This document shows, piece by piece, positions 1-8,192 of a DNA stretch of 64,000 bases. Under the pieces are notes generated by a model, which was given only the letters and a program-made list of their open reading frames with translations, was not told the origin of the DNA and ran no database searches. The DNA lies in the NCBI GenBank assembly GCA_900540845.1, contig UQHS01000001.1, positions 1 through 64,000 of the forward strand. The letters are read 5' to 3'. The stretch comes from an uncultured Collinsella sp. (GTDB lineage: Bacteria; Actinomycetota; Coriobacteriia; Coriobacteriales; Coriobacteriaceae). The first letter of the stretch is position 1. Each line of letters opens with the position of its first letter. Both the position numbers and the translations under genes were made by a program.

Positions 1-48
1 AGCCGATCGCGCTTCATCCACATCAACCTAATCAACATGTTCAACTCC

Positions 49-127
49 GTTTACTGAGATTTATATACCGTTTACAGGTTTAGAACATAAAAACTTGTAA
101 ACACTGGTATAAAACATTTAGGTAAAC
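49..127. promoter_or_regulatory. Cluster of GTTTAC/GTAAAC half-sites upstream of the sugar operon
   Basis: Four copies of a hexamer lie in the leader: GTTTAC at 49-54 and 70-75, and its complement GTAAAC at 97-102 and 122-127. Two direct copies are therefore followed by two inverted copies, with a TATAAA box at 108-113 between the last two. An AACATGTT palindrome core also lies at 34-41. This looks like an operator/promoter region for a LacI- or GntR-type regulator of the operon starting at 175. The same hexamers recur in the AT-rich gap before the PTS gene at 16263. The regulator is not identified; the repeats themselves are plain in the sequence. Confidence 0.45.
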
Positions 128-174
128 AGTATGGAACTATACCCATGCTCTACGTGAGCGGGAGAGGGGCGATT

Positions 175-1575
175 GTGGATACGATCAAATTGGGCTTTGT
201 GCCCACCCGTCGAAGCATTTTCAGTGCGCCGGACGCCATCAAGTACCGCGGACTTACGGTTGAGCGCCTGCGCGAACTCGGCGTTGACGTGGTCGACATC
301 GATGACGTGAACGAAGAGGGGTTGCTGTTTGACGACAGCCATATTCAGCCGATTCTCGACAAGTTCCGCGCGGAGGGCGTCGATGGCATCATGCTTGCGC
401 ATTGCAATTTTGGCACCGAATACCTGTGCGCTCGCCTTGCGCGTGAGTTGGGCAAGCCGGTTTTGCTTTGGGGGCCGCGTGATGAGCGCCCCGAGCCTGA
501 TGGGACGCGCCTGCGCGACTCGCAGTGCGGTTTGTTCGCCACCGGTAAGGTCCTGCGCCGATTCCAAGTCCCCTTCACCTATCTGACCAACTGCCGTCTT
601 ACCGACCCCGAGTTTGAACGCGGCGTGTGGGATTTCCTTGCGGTGTGCAATGTGGTCCGCACGTTCAAGCACATCCGTATTCTGCAAATGTCCACGCGAC
701 CGTTCGATTTCTGGACAACGATGTGCAACGAGGGCGAGCTGCTTGAGAAATTCAATATTCAGTTGGCGCCGGTCCCCATGACCGAGCTCATCCAGTCCGT
801 GCGCGAGGCGCAGGCAAACGATGCCGTCATGGCCGAGATGCTCGCCTACATTCGCGAGAACATGGTCATCGAGATTCCCGAGGACAAGGTGCCCGAGGTT
901 GCGGGTCTGGCCGCCAGCATGAAGAGTCTCATCGATAAGTACGGCTGCAACGCCGGCGCTATTCAGTGCTGGAATGCCCTCCAGGCCGAGCTGGGTATTA
1001 TGCCGTGCGCTGCCAACGCGATCCTCAACGAGATGGGTATCCCGATCGTGTGCGAGACCGACATCCATGGAGCTATCACCGCGCTGCTGGTAGAGGCCGC
1101 CGACTTGGGCCGTCATCGTGGCATGTTTGCCGACTGGACCGTTCGCCATCCCGACAATGAGAACGGCGAGTTGCTGCAGCATTGCGGGCCTTGGCCGTGC
1201 TCGGTCGCGTGCGACAAGCCGCGCCTCACCTATCCGCTCGCCTTCGACCACCCCGGCGCGCTGACCGCGGAAGCCAAGCATGGAGAGCTTACGCTTGCCC
1301 GCTTCGACGGTGACAACGGCGAGTACTCGATGCTGCTCGGCCGTGCTCGCGGCATCGACGGCCCCAAGGGCATGGGCACCTACCTATGGGTCGAGGTTGA
1401 CAACCTCAAGCGCCTCGAGGCCAAGATCGTCGAGGGTCCCTACATCCATCATTGCGTGGCCATCCACGCCGATGTGGTGCCGGTGCTGTACGAGGCATGC
1501 AAGTACATCGGCGTAAAGCCGGACCTGTACGATCCGATCGAGGAAGAAGTCAAGGCTTATCTGAGGGGAGAGTAG
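175..1575 (+). CDS. L-fucose isomerase-like sugar isomerase
   Basis: About 466 residues, similar in length and layout to the L-fucose/L-arabinose isomerase fold, whose members interconvert aldose and ketose sugars with a divalent metal. The N-terminal domain begins with IKLGFVPTRRSIFSAP, and the C-terminal part carries conserved family stretches such as CGPWPCSVACD and HCVAIHADVVPVLYEACKY. I place the start at the GTG at 175, because GGAGAGGGG lies 5 bases upstream at 161-169. The upstream in-frame ATG at 145 has no such site. It is the first gene of a tight operon with a two-subunit transketolase (2-base gap) and an FGGY kinase. The isomerase would make the ketose that the kinase phosphorylates and the transketolase splits. 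The substrate is not readable from sequence; apiose, a pentose or a deoxyhexose are possible. Confidence 0.75.
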   Translation: MDTIKLGFVPTRRSIFSAPDAIKYRGLTVERLRELGVDVVDIDDVNEEGLLFDDSHIQPILDKFRAEGVDGIMLAHCNFGTEYLCARLARELGKPVLLWGPRDERPEPDGTRLRDSQCGLFATGKVLRRFQVPFTYLTNCRLTDPEFERGVWDFLAVCNVVRTFKHIRILQMSTRPFDFWTTMCNEGELLEKFNIQLAPVPMTELIQSVREAQANDAVMAEMLAYIRENMVIEIPEDKVPEVAGLAASMKSLIDKYGCNAGAIQCWNALQAELGIMPCAANAILNEMGIPIVCETDIHGAITALLVEAADLGRHRGMFADWTVRHPDNENGELLQHCGPWPCSVACDKPRLTYPLAFDHPGALTAEAKHGELTLARFDGDNGEYSMLLGRARGIDGPKGMGTYLWVEVDNLKRLEAKIVEGPYIHHCVAIHADVVPVLYEACKYIGVKPDLYDPIEEEVKAYLRGE

Positions 1576-1577
1576 CA

Positions 1578-2414
1578 ATGCAGACTATCGAAGAGCTCGA
1601 AACGCTGCGGTGGGATTTGCGCCGCGACTGCGTTGACATCATCATGGCCGGAAAGGGCGGCCATATCGGCGGCGACATGAGTGTGATCGACGCGCTGATG
1701 GTTTTGTACGCGCGCCATCTGAATATCGCGCCCGACCGCGTGGACGACCCCGATCGCGATCGGTTCGTCCTGTCCAAGGGCCACGCCATGGAGGCCTACT
1801 ACGCCGTGCTGTGCCACGAGGGCTATCTGGACCTCGATGATGTCAAGGCGAGGTTCTCCCAGTTCGGAAGCCCCTACATCGGGCACCCTAACAACAAGCT
1901 GCCCGGCATCGAGATGAACTCCGGCTCGCTGGGCCACGGCCTTCCCGTGGCCGTGGGCATGGCGCTGGCCGCCCGTATGGACAAGCGGCCCACGCGCGTC
2001 TACACCATCATGGGCGACGGCGAGCTTGCCGAGGGCTCCGTGTGGGAAGGCGCCATGAGCGGCGGCAACTACGCGCTCGACAACCTGTGCGCGCTCGTGG
2101 ACCGCAACCGCCTGCAGATCTCGGGTTGCACCGAGGACGTGATGAAGCAGGACTCCCAGGAGGAGCGCTGGGCAGCCTTTGGCTGGAACGTGCTGTCCAT
2201 CCCGGGTAACGACATCGCCGCAATTGACGAGGCCCTTTGCCTGGCGTCGCGAACCAAGGGTAAGCCGACGGTCATCATTCTCAACACGGTGAAAGGCTAC
2301 GGTTCCTCGCTGATGGAGGATAAGGCTAGCTGGCATCATCACTTGCCGACCAAAGAGGAGTACGCCCAGATCATCGCCGATTTCGCCGCTCACAAGGAGG
2401 CCCGTCATGCCTAA
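1578..2414 (+). CDS. Transketolase-like subunit A (N-terminal, TPP-binding half)
   Basis: This 278-residue protein covers only the pyrophosphate-binding half of a transketolase. The thiamine diphosphate motif GDGELAEGSVWEGA starts near residue 146 and ends with an Asn at the expected spacing (LVDRNRL). The SKGHA and SGSLGHGLPVAVGMA segments are typical of split transketolases. The start overlaps the operon logic: it lies 2 bases after the isomerase stop, with GAGGGGAGAG as the ribosome site. The gene overlaps subunit B by 8 bases. Split pairs occur in anaerobes both as general transketolases and as dedicated enzymes, for example apulose-4-phosphate transketolase. Its place between isomerase and kinase suggests a dedicated catabolic role. 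Function as a TPP ketol-transferase is certain enough; the substrate is inferred. Confidence 0.88.
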   Translation: MQTIEELETLRWDLRRDCVDIIMAGKGGHIGGDMSVIDALMVLYARHLNIAPDRVDDPDRDRFVLSKGHAMEAYYAVLCHEGYLDLDDVKARFSQFGSPYIGHPNNKLPGIEMNSGSLGHGLPVAVGMALAARMDKRPTRVYTIMGDGELAEGSVWEGAMSGGNYALDNLCALVDRNRLQISGCTEDVMKQDSQEERWAAFGWNVLSIPGNDIAAIDEALCLASRTKGKPTVIILNTVKGYGSSLMEDKASWHHHLPTKEEYAQIIADFAAHKEARHA

Positions 2415-3348
2415 TTCCGTACCTAATCGCAAGGTTATATGCGATGAGTTGCTCGCCGCGGCTTCGCATGACGAAGACATTGTCGTTCTTTGTTCTGACT
2501 CGCGCGGCTCCGCATCGCTTACGCCGTTCTTCGAGGCATTTCCTGAGCGTTCTGTTGAGATGGGAATTGCCGAGCAGAATTTGGTGAGCACCGCCGCCGG
2601 CATGGCCGCCATGGGAAAGCGGCCCTTTGCGGCAAGCCCCGCGTGCTTCCTCACCACGCGTTCCTACGAGCAGTGCAAGGTCGATGTGGCGTACTCGAAT
2701 ACGAACGTCAAGCTCATCGGTATCTCAGGTGGTGTGAGTTACGGAGCGCTCGGCATGAGTCATCACTCCGCCCAGGATATCGCCTCCATGAGCGCGGTGC
2801 CCAACATGCGCGTGTACCTGCCGAGCGATCGCTTCCAGACTGCCGCCCTGATGCGTGAGCTGGTGGTGGACGACAAGCCTGCCTACGTGCGCGTGGGTCG
2901 CAACCCGGTGGAGGACGTGTATACGGAGACCGATTGTCCGTTTGAGATGGATCGAGCCACCTGGGTGCGTCGCGGCAAGGATGTTGCAATTATCGCTGCG
3001 GGCGAGATGGTGCGTCACGCGGTGGATGCTGCCGATATCCTCGCCAGCCAGGGCGTCTCCGCCACCGTACTCGACATGTATTGCGTAAAGCCGCTGGATG
3101 AGGATGCCGTTGTCGAGGCTGCCCGCAGTGCCCGCGCCGTGGTGACGGTCGAGGAGCACAGCCCCTTCGGCGGTTTGGGTTCCATGGTCGCCCAGGTGGT
3201 GAGCGAGCACTGCCCTCGTCTCGTCAAGTGTCTGAGCTTGCCCGATGCCCCTGTTGTAACGGGTACGAGCCCTGAGGTATTTGCTCATTATGGTCTTACG
3301 GGCAAGGGCATCGCGCAGATGGTCGTCGAGTGCATGCCGCAAGCGTAG
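2407..3348 (+). CDS. Transketolase-like subunit B (C-terminal, pyrimidine-binding half)
   Basis: This 313-residue partner of the preceding gene holds the pyrimidine-binding and C-terminal domains of transketolase. The MGIAEQNLVSTAAGMA segment carries the catalytic Glu (E56), which activates the thiamine ring in this family. The later VTVEEHSPFGGLGS motif is the usual C-terminal domain signature. The gene starts inside the last codons of subunit A (AGGAGG is at 2396-2401, start at 2407), so the two are translationally coupled and should form an A2B2 enzyme. A strong hairpin follows before the kinase gene, which may lower kinase expression. The main alternative name is C-terminal domain of a DXS-like enzyme, but the pairing with a TktN subunit argues for transketolase. 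Confidence 0.88.
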   Translation: MPNSVPNRKVICDELLAAASHDEDIVVLCSDSRGSASLTPFFEAFPERSVEMGIAEQNLVSTAAGMAAMGKRPFAASPACFLTTRSYEQCKVDVAYSNTNVKLIGISGGVSYGALGMSHHSAQDIASMSAVPNMRVYLPSDRFQTAALMRELVVDDKPAYVRVGRNPVEDVYTETDCPFEMDRATWVRRGKDVAIIAAGEMVRHAVDAADILASQGVSATVLDMYCVKPLDEDAVVEAARSARAVVTVEEHSPFGGLGSMVAQVVSEHCPRLVKCLSLPDAPVVTGTSPEVFAHYGLTGKGIAQMVVECMPQA

Positions 3349-3392
3349 CGGTCCGGTCGCACACTGTTGCAGTTGCGCATGTAGGTTACGTC

Positions 3393-3434
3393 GCGGTCGG
3401 TTGAGCCCTTTCGGGCGCGCCGACCGCCATTTTT
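3393..3434 (+). terminator. Hairpin terminator or attenuator between transketolase and kinase
   Basis: GCGGTCGG (3393-3400) pairs with CCGACCGC (3420-3427), with an inner GCCC/GGGC stem, and is followed by CATTTTTG. It lies only 12 bases before the kinase start, so it probably reduces rather than abolishes read-through. Confidence 0.7.
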
Positions 3435-3446
3435 GAAAGGTGCGCC

Positions 3447-4937
3447 ATGAGCCGTTACATCATTGGAATCGATCAATCCACGCAGGGTACAAAGGCTCTG
3501 CTGGTGGATGAGGGCGGTCATCTGATTCATCGGTCGGATCGTCCGCACAGGCAGATTGTCAATGAACAAGGCTGGGTGAGCCACGACCCCACCGAGATTG
3601 CGACAAACGTGCTCGCGGTCGCCCGCGCCGTGGTTGAGGAGACCGGGGTCAATCCCGCGCAGATTGCGGGTGTGGGCATCTCGAACCAGCGTGAGACTAC
3701 CGTGGCGTGGGATGCGCGCACCGGCGAGCCCGTGTGTGATGCCGTGGTGTGGCAGTGCGCTCGCGCGCAGGGCGTGTGCGAGCGCGTATCGCAGGTCTCT
3801 GGCGCGGCAAACGTGGTGCGCGACCGCACGGGGCTGGTGCTTTCCCCGTATTACCCTGCGTCCAAGATGGCTTGGATCATCGAGAACGTCCCGGCTGCGC
3901 GGGATGCCGCCGACCGCGGCGATTTGCGCCTGGGCACCATCGACTCCTGGCTGGTTTGGACGCTCACCAGAGGTGCGGAATTCCGCTGCGACTACTCGAA
4001 CGCGAGCCGCACGCAGCTGTTCAACCTGCAGGACCTTGTTTGGGATCTACGTGTATGCGAGCTGTTCGGCATCGATGCCGCTTGGCTGCCCGAAGTCACG
4101 GATTCCGATGCGTGCTTTGGAATGACCGACTTGGGCGGCTTTCTGCCTGCGCCCGTGCCCATCCACGGCGTGTTGGGAGACTCGCATGCGGCGCTGTTCG
4201 CGCAGGGCTGTTTTGAGCGGGGTATGGCCAAAGCGACACTTGGCACCGGCTCATCGGTGATGATGAACGTGGGCACCCGGTTCATCCCGAGTTCGCACGG
4301 CCTGTCGAGTTCGCTCGCTTGGCGTATGGGCGGGGTCGCTGAGTATGTGCTTGAGGGCAATGTGACCTATGCCGGTGCCGTTAAGACGTGGCTGCGCGAC
4401 GACCTCGAGCTCATCGCGAATCCCGACGAGGTCACGGACCTCTGCCTTGCGGCAAATCCGGAGAGTCGTGTGTACTTCGTGCCCGCGTTCACGGGGTTGG
4501 GTGCCCCGCATTGGTGTGCTGAGGCGGAGGGTTGCGTGTTCGGCATGACGCGGACGACGGGTAGGGCCGAGTTCGTCAAGGCTGCCGACGAGTCGATCGC
4601 CTTTCAGATCTTCGACGTGATCGATGCCATGAGTGAGGACTGTGACGCCGCGCTCTCCGAGTTGCGCGTCGACGGCGGCCCCACGCGCGACGCCTACCTC
4701 ATGCAATTCGAGAGCGACTTGATTGGCGCGCCTGTCCGCATTGCGAGCAATGACGAGATGAGCGGCCTCGGCGCCGCGTGGACCTGCGGAATCGCGTTGG
4801 GGCTGTACGGGCGCGACGTGGTGAACACCTATGGTGCCCGCGGTGTGGTCGCCCCCGCGATGGACGAAGCCGATCGTGCGACTCGCATCGCCGGCTGGCG
4901 TCACGCCGTGCGCGCGACGATGACGTACGTGCGTTAG
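3447..4937 (+). CDS. FGGY-family carbohydrate kinase (glycerol-kinase-like)
   Basis: A full-length 496-residue FGGY kinase that would phosphorylate a ketose or polyol with ATP in the cytoplasm. The N-terminal phosphate loop IGIDQSTQGTKALLVD and the GISNQRETTVAWD motif resemble glycerol kinase. The catalytic Asp is D245 in GDSHAALFAQGCF, exactly where glycerol kinase has its base, and is followed by ATLGTGSS. Several positions differ from true glycerol kinases: YPASKMAW replaces the usual SGTK segment, and GDSHA replaces GDQQA. Together with its place behind an isomerase and a split transketolase, this points to another substrate, such as apulose or a related ketose. GAAAGG (3435-3440) is the ribosome site for the ATG at 3447. 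Glycerol kinase remains the conservative alternative. Confidence 0.8.
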   Translation: MSRYIIGIDQSTQGTKALLVDEGGHLIHRSDRPHRQIVNEQGWVSHDPTEIATNVLAVARAVVEETGVNPAQIAGVGISNQRETTVAWDARTGEPVCDAVVWQCARAQGVCERVSQVSGAANVVRDRTGLVLSPYYPASKMAWIIENVPAARDAADRGDLRLGTIDSWLVWTLTRGAEFRCDYSNASRTQLFNLQDLVWDLRVCELFGIDAAWLPEVTDSDACFGMTDLGGFLPAPVPIHGVLGDSHAALFAQGCFERGMAKATLGTGSSVMMNVGTRFIPSSHGLSSSLAWRMGGVAEYVLEGNVTYAGAVKTWLRDDLELIANPDEVTDLCLAANPESRVYFVPAFTGLGAPHWCAEAEGCVFGMTRTTGRAEFVKAADESIAFQIFDVIDAMSEDCDAALSELRVDGGPTRDAYLMQFESDLIGAPVRIASNDEMSGLGAAWTCGIALGLYGRDVVNTYGARGVVAPAMDEADRATRIAGWRHAVRATMTYVR

Positions 4938-5062
4938 GGGCGCGGTCGGGCCCGAGGCGCCTCGTTTATTAAAAGAAGTGAAAGCTTGCAAAAGAAGTTA
5001 AAAGATGACGTACGTATACTAAGGGGGCGCGGCATTCGGCGCGCGTATCGAATGAGTCTTAA

Positions 5063-5097
5063 CCGCGCGCGTCGTACGGCTTTCGTGTCGCGCGCGG
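5063..5097 (+). promoter_or_regulatory. GC-rich hairpin in the luxS leader
   Basis: A perfect 9-bp stem, CCGCGCGCG (5063-5071) with CGCGCGCGG (5089-5097), has a 17-base loop and ends 8 bases before the luxS ribosome site. A TATACT box lies upstream at 5015-5020. There is no T-run, so it is more likely an mRNA-stability or translation-control element than a terminator. I do not recognise it as a known riboswitch. Confidence 0.4.
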
Positions 5098-5116
5098 CAA
5101 CATGAAAGGGAAGCCC

Positions 5117-5602
5117 ATGGAGCGCATCGCCAGCTTTTCCGTCGACCACCTGCTGCTTGAGCCTGGCGTGTATGTAAGTCGCCTTGACCGCGACCCCGTG
5201 ACGGGCGCGGCGGTCACCACGTTTGACCTGCGCCTGACCGCTCCAAATAAGGAGCCCGTCATGAATACGGCTGAGTGCCATACCATCGAGCACTTGGGGG
5301 CGACGTTTTTGCGCAATCATGCGGAGTGGTCGAGCTGCGTCGTCTACTTTGGGCCCATGGGCTGCAGAACGGGGTTTTACCTCGTCGTGTTCGGCGAGGT
5401 CGCGAGTGCAGAGATCCTGCCGCTCGTGCGCGAGCTCTTCGGGTTCGTCGCCGAATTCGAGGGGGAGATCCCCGGTGCGGCGCCTGAGGAGTGCGGCAAC
5501 TACCTCGACCAAAACCTTCCCATGGCGAAATGGCTTGCGCGCCGATATCTTGAGCGCGATCTTGCCGATATCGACGAAAAGCACCTGAATTATCAGGGCT
5601 AG
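5117..5602 (+). CDS. luxS: S-ribosylhomocysteine lyase LuxS
   Basis: This 161-residue metalloenzyme cleaves S-ribosylhomocysteine to homocysteine and the autoinducer-2 precursor DPD in the activated methyl cycle. All key positions are present: metal ligands H55 and H59 in HTIEH, C126 in ECGNY, and the catalytic Cys C83 in GPMGCRTGFY. Length matches the family. I chose the ATG at 5117 (MERIASFSVDH) over the ATG at 5102, because AAAGGGAA lies just upstream at 5106-5112. It is transcribed alone and is convergent with the RpiR gene. A GC-rich hairpin in its leader may control translation. Confidence 0.97.
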   Translation: MERIASFSVDHLLLEPGVYVSRLDRDPVTGAAVTTFDLRLTAPNKEPVMNTAECHTIEHLGATFLRNHAEWSSCVVYFGPMGCRTGFYLVVFGEVASAEILPLVRELFGFVAEFEGEIPGAAPEECGNYLDQNLPMAKWLARRYLERDLADIDEKHLNYQG

Positions 5603-5691
5603 CGCGTCCGATCGTATCGTCATCGAAGTCGCGAAATGACGAAAAGCGCTTGGATTGCCAAAATCGGCTGGGTCTTTGCAGCCCGCAGGGG

Positions 5692-5834
5692 CAAAGTGTA
5701 AATTTTGGGGGAGGTTTACCGAGTTTTCAAGCGCTCGTTCGTTCTTCAGAAATGCGCGACCTGCGGTTTTACCAACCACATCCGAAGCACAGTGCCTCAA
5801 AGAGGTTAAAACCTCCCCCAAAATTTACACTTTG
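5692..5834. repeat. 143-bp element with 26-bp perfect terminal inverted repeats (MITE-like)
   Basis: The left arm 5692-5717 begins CAAAGTGTAAATTTTGGGGG and its exact reverse complement occupies 5809-5834. The arms enclose a 91-bp core with no convincing gene. Long, perfect, AT/G-rich inverted repeats around a short non-coding core are typical of non-autonomous transposable elements. The element lies between the convergent luxS and rpiR genes, a common landing site. No clear target duplication is visible. With a 91-base loop it is a poor terminator. The rest of the 5603-5876 gap holds nothing recognisable. Confidence 0.65.
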
Positions 5835-5876
5835 TATTTTGGCTGCTTTGAAGGTGGCGTTTCGATGCAAGCTCCC

Positions 5877-6728
5877 TTATACCATGTCGTGTTGCTGTGC
5901 GAAATCGGATGCACCCGGGAAGGCATCGCTTCCATATTGGAGCAGATACTGCTGAACAACGAGGTCAATTGCCGCGAGCGCCCCGTATTTGCCCGTGTCG
6001 TTGGCATTAGACTCGCCGCACTGCATGATGAAGGTAGCTTGATTCCAATAAGGGTTCGAGGTGTTTTGCGTTATTGCTAACACGGAGCACTTGCTATCCC
6101 TGATGCTGTTGCAGACATCGACATATCGAATGGGATAGCTGCCCCCAACGCTGCAGATGATCGCCAGGTCCTCGGGCTGGAGGGATTGGGCACATGCAAG
6201 CTGGGAGGCTTGATCCAGATACAGGTCCATGACCTTTCCCATAGAAAACAGCTTGTTCTGAAGGTAGCGTCCAGTATCCCAAAGAAAATGATGGGAAAAG
6301 AACGCGACTCGGCGGCAATTATGAATTGCATAGGCGATTTTTTGAAGTTCGGCCAGGTTTTTCTCGGAAATGGTCGCGGCGATGTTTTGCTGAGCTTCCC
6401 TCGCATAATCGAGAAACGCCGCATGTGGGTCCGCGGTGAGATTGCAAAAGAAGCGCTGGGAGTAGTCGTAGCTGATGGGATAGTCGACCCCGAGCGCGTC
6501 ATGCATCTCTTTGAAGCTCTCGTAGCCTAAGAATCGGCAAAAACGCGAGACGGAAGCCTTCGAGACGTAGCACATATCGGCGATCTGCGCGATGGACATG
6601 TCCTTGAGCGCGTCGTAGTTTTCCAACATCTTGACGGCTATCTGATAGTTGTTGTCGCGCTGCATGCTGGTGTCTATATAGCTGAGGAGCTTTTCCCCAA
6701 CAGAGCCCATCGGGTTGGCATAATTCAA
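5877..6728 (-). CDS. RpiR/MurR-family transcriptional regulator with SIS domain
   Basis: This 283-residue regulator has an N-terminal HTH_6 domain (about residues 20-90, including MSIAQIADMCYVSKASVSRFCRFLGY) and a C-terminal sugar-isomerase (SIS) domain (about 125-255), which senses phosphosugars. The start is a TTG at 6728, preceded at 7 bases by GGGAG; the next in-frame ATG lies six codons further in and lacks a site. It is divergent from the GH1-chbG-GH1-PTS operon. A TGAAAC-type palindrome sits between them, so it most likely controls that operon in response to a phosphorylated disaccharide. Whether it activates or represses cannot be told. Confidence 0.88.
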   Translation of the reverse strand: MNYANPMGSVGEKLLSYIDTSMQRDNNYQIAVKMLENYDALKDMSIAQIADMCYVSKASVSRFCRFLGYESFKEMHDALGVDYPISYDYSQRFFCNLTADPHAAFLDYAREAQQNIAATISEKNLAELQKIAYAIHNCRRVAFFSHHFLWDTGRYLQNKLFSMGKVMDLYLDQASQLACAQSLQPEDLAIICSVGGSYPIRYVDVCNSIRDSKCSVLAITQNTSNPYWNQATFIMQCGESNANDTGKYGALAAIDLVVQQYLLQYGSDAFPGASDFAQQHDMV

Positions 6729-6773
6729 GAGTCCACTCCCATCAGACGTTTCAAAACCATTACATACCAGCGG

Positions 6774-6790
6774 GTTTCATATCGTGAAAC
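6774..6790. promoter_or_regulatory. Probable RpiR operator
   Basis: The palindrome GTTTCATATCGTGAAAC (6-bp arms GTTTCA/TGAAAC, 5-base spacer) lies between the divergent rpiR and GH1 operon starts. TGAAA/TTTCA arms are typical of RpiR-family operators. A further stem, CCGGGC/GCCCGG at 6874-6891, lies in the GH1 leader. Confidence 0.5.
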
Positions 6791-6917
6791 TCATGTCTCC
6801 ATTCTGTAACATCGGTGTCCAGGATGGAACGCAAAACCCTGTGCATTCGTGTTGTACTCAATGGTAACAGGAGCCGGGCGATTAAGCCCGGATGCGGATA
6901 CATGAAAGGGAGATTGC

Positions 6918-8192
6918 ATGGCATATCAGTCGACTTCGGTATTTCCCGAGACGTTTCTCTGGGGCGTCGCGACCGCTGCGCACCAGGTTGAAGGCAACAA
7001 CGTGAACAGCGACACGTGGCTGTTCGAGAATGTTGAGGACACGGCGTTCATGGAGCCTTCTGGCGACGCGATGGACCACTACCATCGTTTCCGCGAGGAT
7101 ATCGCCCTTATCGCATCTCTTGGCCTCACCTCCTATCGTCTGAGTGTCGAGTGGTCGCGCATCGAGCCGGCGCGCGGCTTGTTCTCCAAAGCAGAGCTCG
7201 CGCACTATCGCGAAGTGCTCCAGTGCTGCCGTGACAACGGTCTCAAGACGATCGTCACACTCCATCATTTCACGTCGCCGATCTGGCTGCTCGCCCAAGG
7301 CGGCTGGGAGTCGCCCGAGACTCCCTCCCTTTTCGCGCGGTACTGCGCGCGTGTGGTCGAGGAGATGGGCGATTTGATGGACTACGCATGCACCATGAAC
7401 GAGCCAAACCTGGCATGGCTCTTGGCTGATGTCGGGGCCACGTCGCGCAACGCCTCCAATCGCGCTGAGGACCCCATGTTCCGCAGCGTCGCCAAGGCGT
7501 TGGGAGTCGAGCCGGCATCCCTGGCCCAATTCCAGTTCGCAGCCACCGAGCGGGCGTTCGATGTGAAGCTCGCCGCTCACAAGGCTGCCGTTGACGCCGT
7601 GCATGCAATCCGTCCCGATCTCCCGACAGGTTGGACGCTCGTGGGAAGTCCCTTTAAGGCGGCTCCCGGTGGCGAGGAGCGCGCCGCAGCTGCCCGCGAG
7701 GAGATTTGCGATCGCTTTTACCGTGCTTCCGCAGGCGATGATTTCGTGGGTATCCAGACGTACTCGCGCTCGTGGTACGGCGCGGATGGCCCGGTTGACC
7801 CGCCTGCCGGCGTGGAGCTCACCCAGCGCGATGAGGAGTTTTATCCCGAGGCCATCGAGGAGAGCCTGCGAGCTGCTTGGGACCAGTCGGGCACGCCTCT
7901 GTTCGTCACCGAAAACGGCATAGCTTCCGAGGACGACGAGCAGAGAGAGCGCTTTTTGGATCGAGCTGTCGCCGGTGTGGGGCGTTGCGTCCGCGACGGT
8001 ATCCCGGTCTTGGGATACACCTGCTGGTCCGCGTTTGACAATTTCGAGTGGGTTTTCGGGTATGGCCCGAAGTACGGAATCATCTCCGTCGACCGCGAGA
8101 CACAACGCCGCACCGTAAAGCCAAGCGCTACACACCTGGGAAGTATAGCGCGCTGTAACGGTGCCTGCGTCGAGATCGGTGATGCCCGATGA
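6918..8192 (+). CDS. Glycoside hydrolase family 1 beta-glycosidase (probably phospho-beta-glycosidase)
   Basis: A 424-residue GH1 enzyme with the TIM-barrel start FPETFLWGVATAAHQVEG. The acid/base Glu is E162 in TMNEPN and the nucleophile E332 in VTENG, so both catalytic residues are intact. The family splits beta-linked glucosides, galactosides or their 6-phosphates. Operon linkage to a PTS permease suggests the 6-phosphate form, although the NEPN motif also fits unphosphorylated substrates. GAAAGGGAGA precedes the ATG. The stop overlaps the chbG start (ATGA), so the two are translationally coupled. It is shorter than the second GH1 in the operon and the two are clearly not recent duplicates, so they probably differ in substrate. 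Confidence 0.9.
   Translation: MAYQSTSVFPETFLWGVATAAHQVEGNNVNSDTWLFENVEDTAFMEPSGDAMDHYHRFREDIALIASLGLTSYRLSVEWSRIEPARGLFSKAELAHYREVLQCCRDNGLKTIVTLHHFTSPIWLLAQGGWESPETPSLFARYCARVVEEMGDLMDYACTMNEPNLAWLLADVGATSRNASNRAEDPMFRSVAKALGVEPASLAQFQFAATERAFDVKLAAHKAAVDAVHAIRPDLPTGWTLVGSPFKAAPGGEERAAAAREEICDRFYRASAGDDFVGIQTYSRSWYGADGPVDPPAGVELTQRDEEFYPEAIEESLRAAWDQSGTPLFVTENGIASEDDEQRERFLDRAVAGVGRCVRDGIPVLGYTCWSAFDNFEWVFGYGPKYGIISVDRETQRRTVKPSATHLGSIARCNGACVEIGDAR

Noticed and set aside
175..4937. Sulfoquinovose (sulfo-transketolase) catabolism
   Set aside because: The split transketolase would fit, but there is no sulfoquinovosidase, sulfosugar exporter or sulfolactaldehyde enzyme, and an FGGY kinase is not part of that route.
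3447..4937. Straightforward glycerol kinase (glpK)
   Set aside because: The catalytic D245 fits, but substrate-side segments differ (YPASKMAW, GDSHA) and there is no glpF or glpD nearby; I kept a general FGGY call.
5692..5834. Rho-independent terminator between luxS and rpiR
   Set aside because: The loop would be 91 bases and there is no T-run; a mobile-element origin explains the perfect 26-bp arms better.
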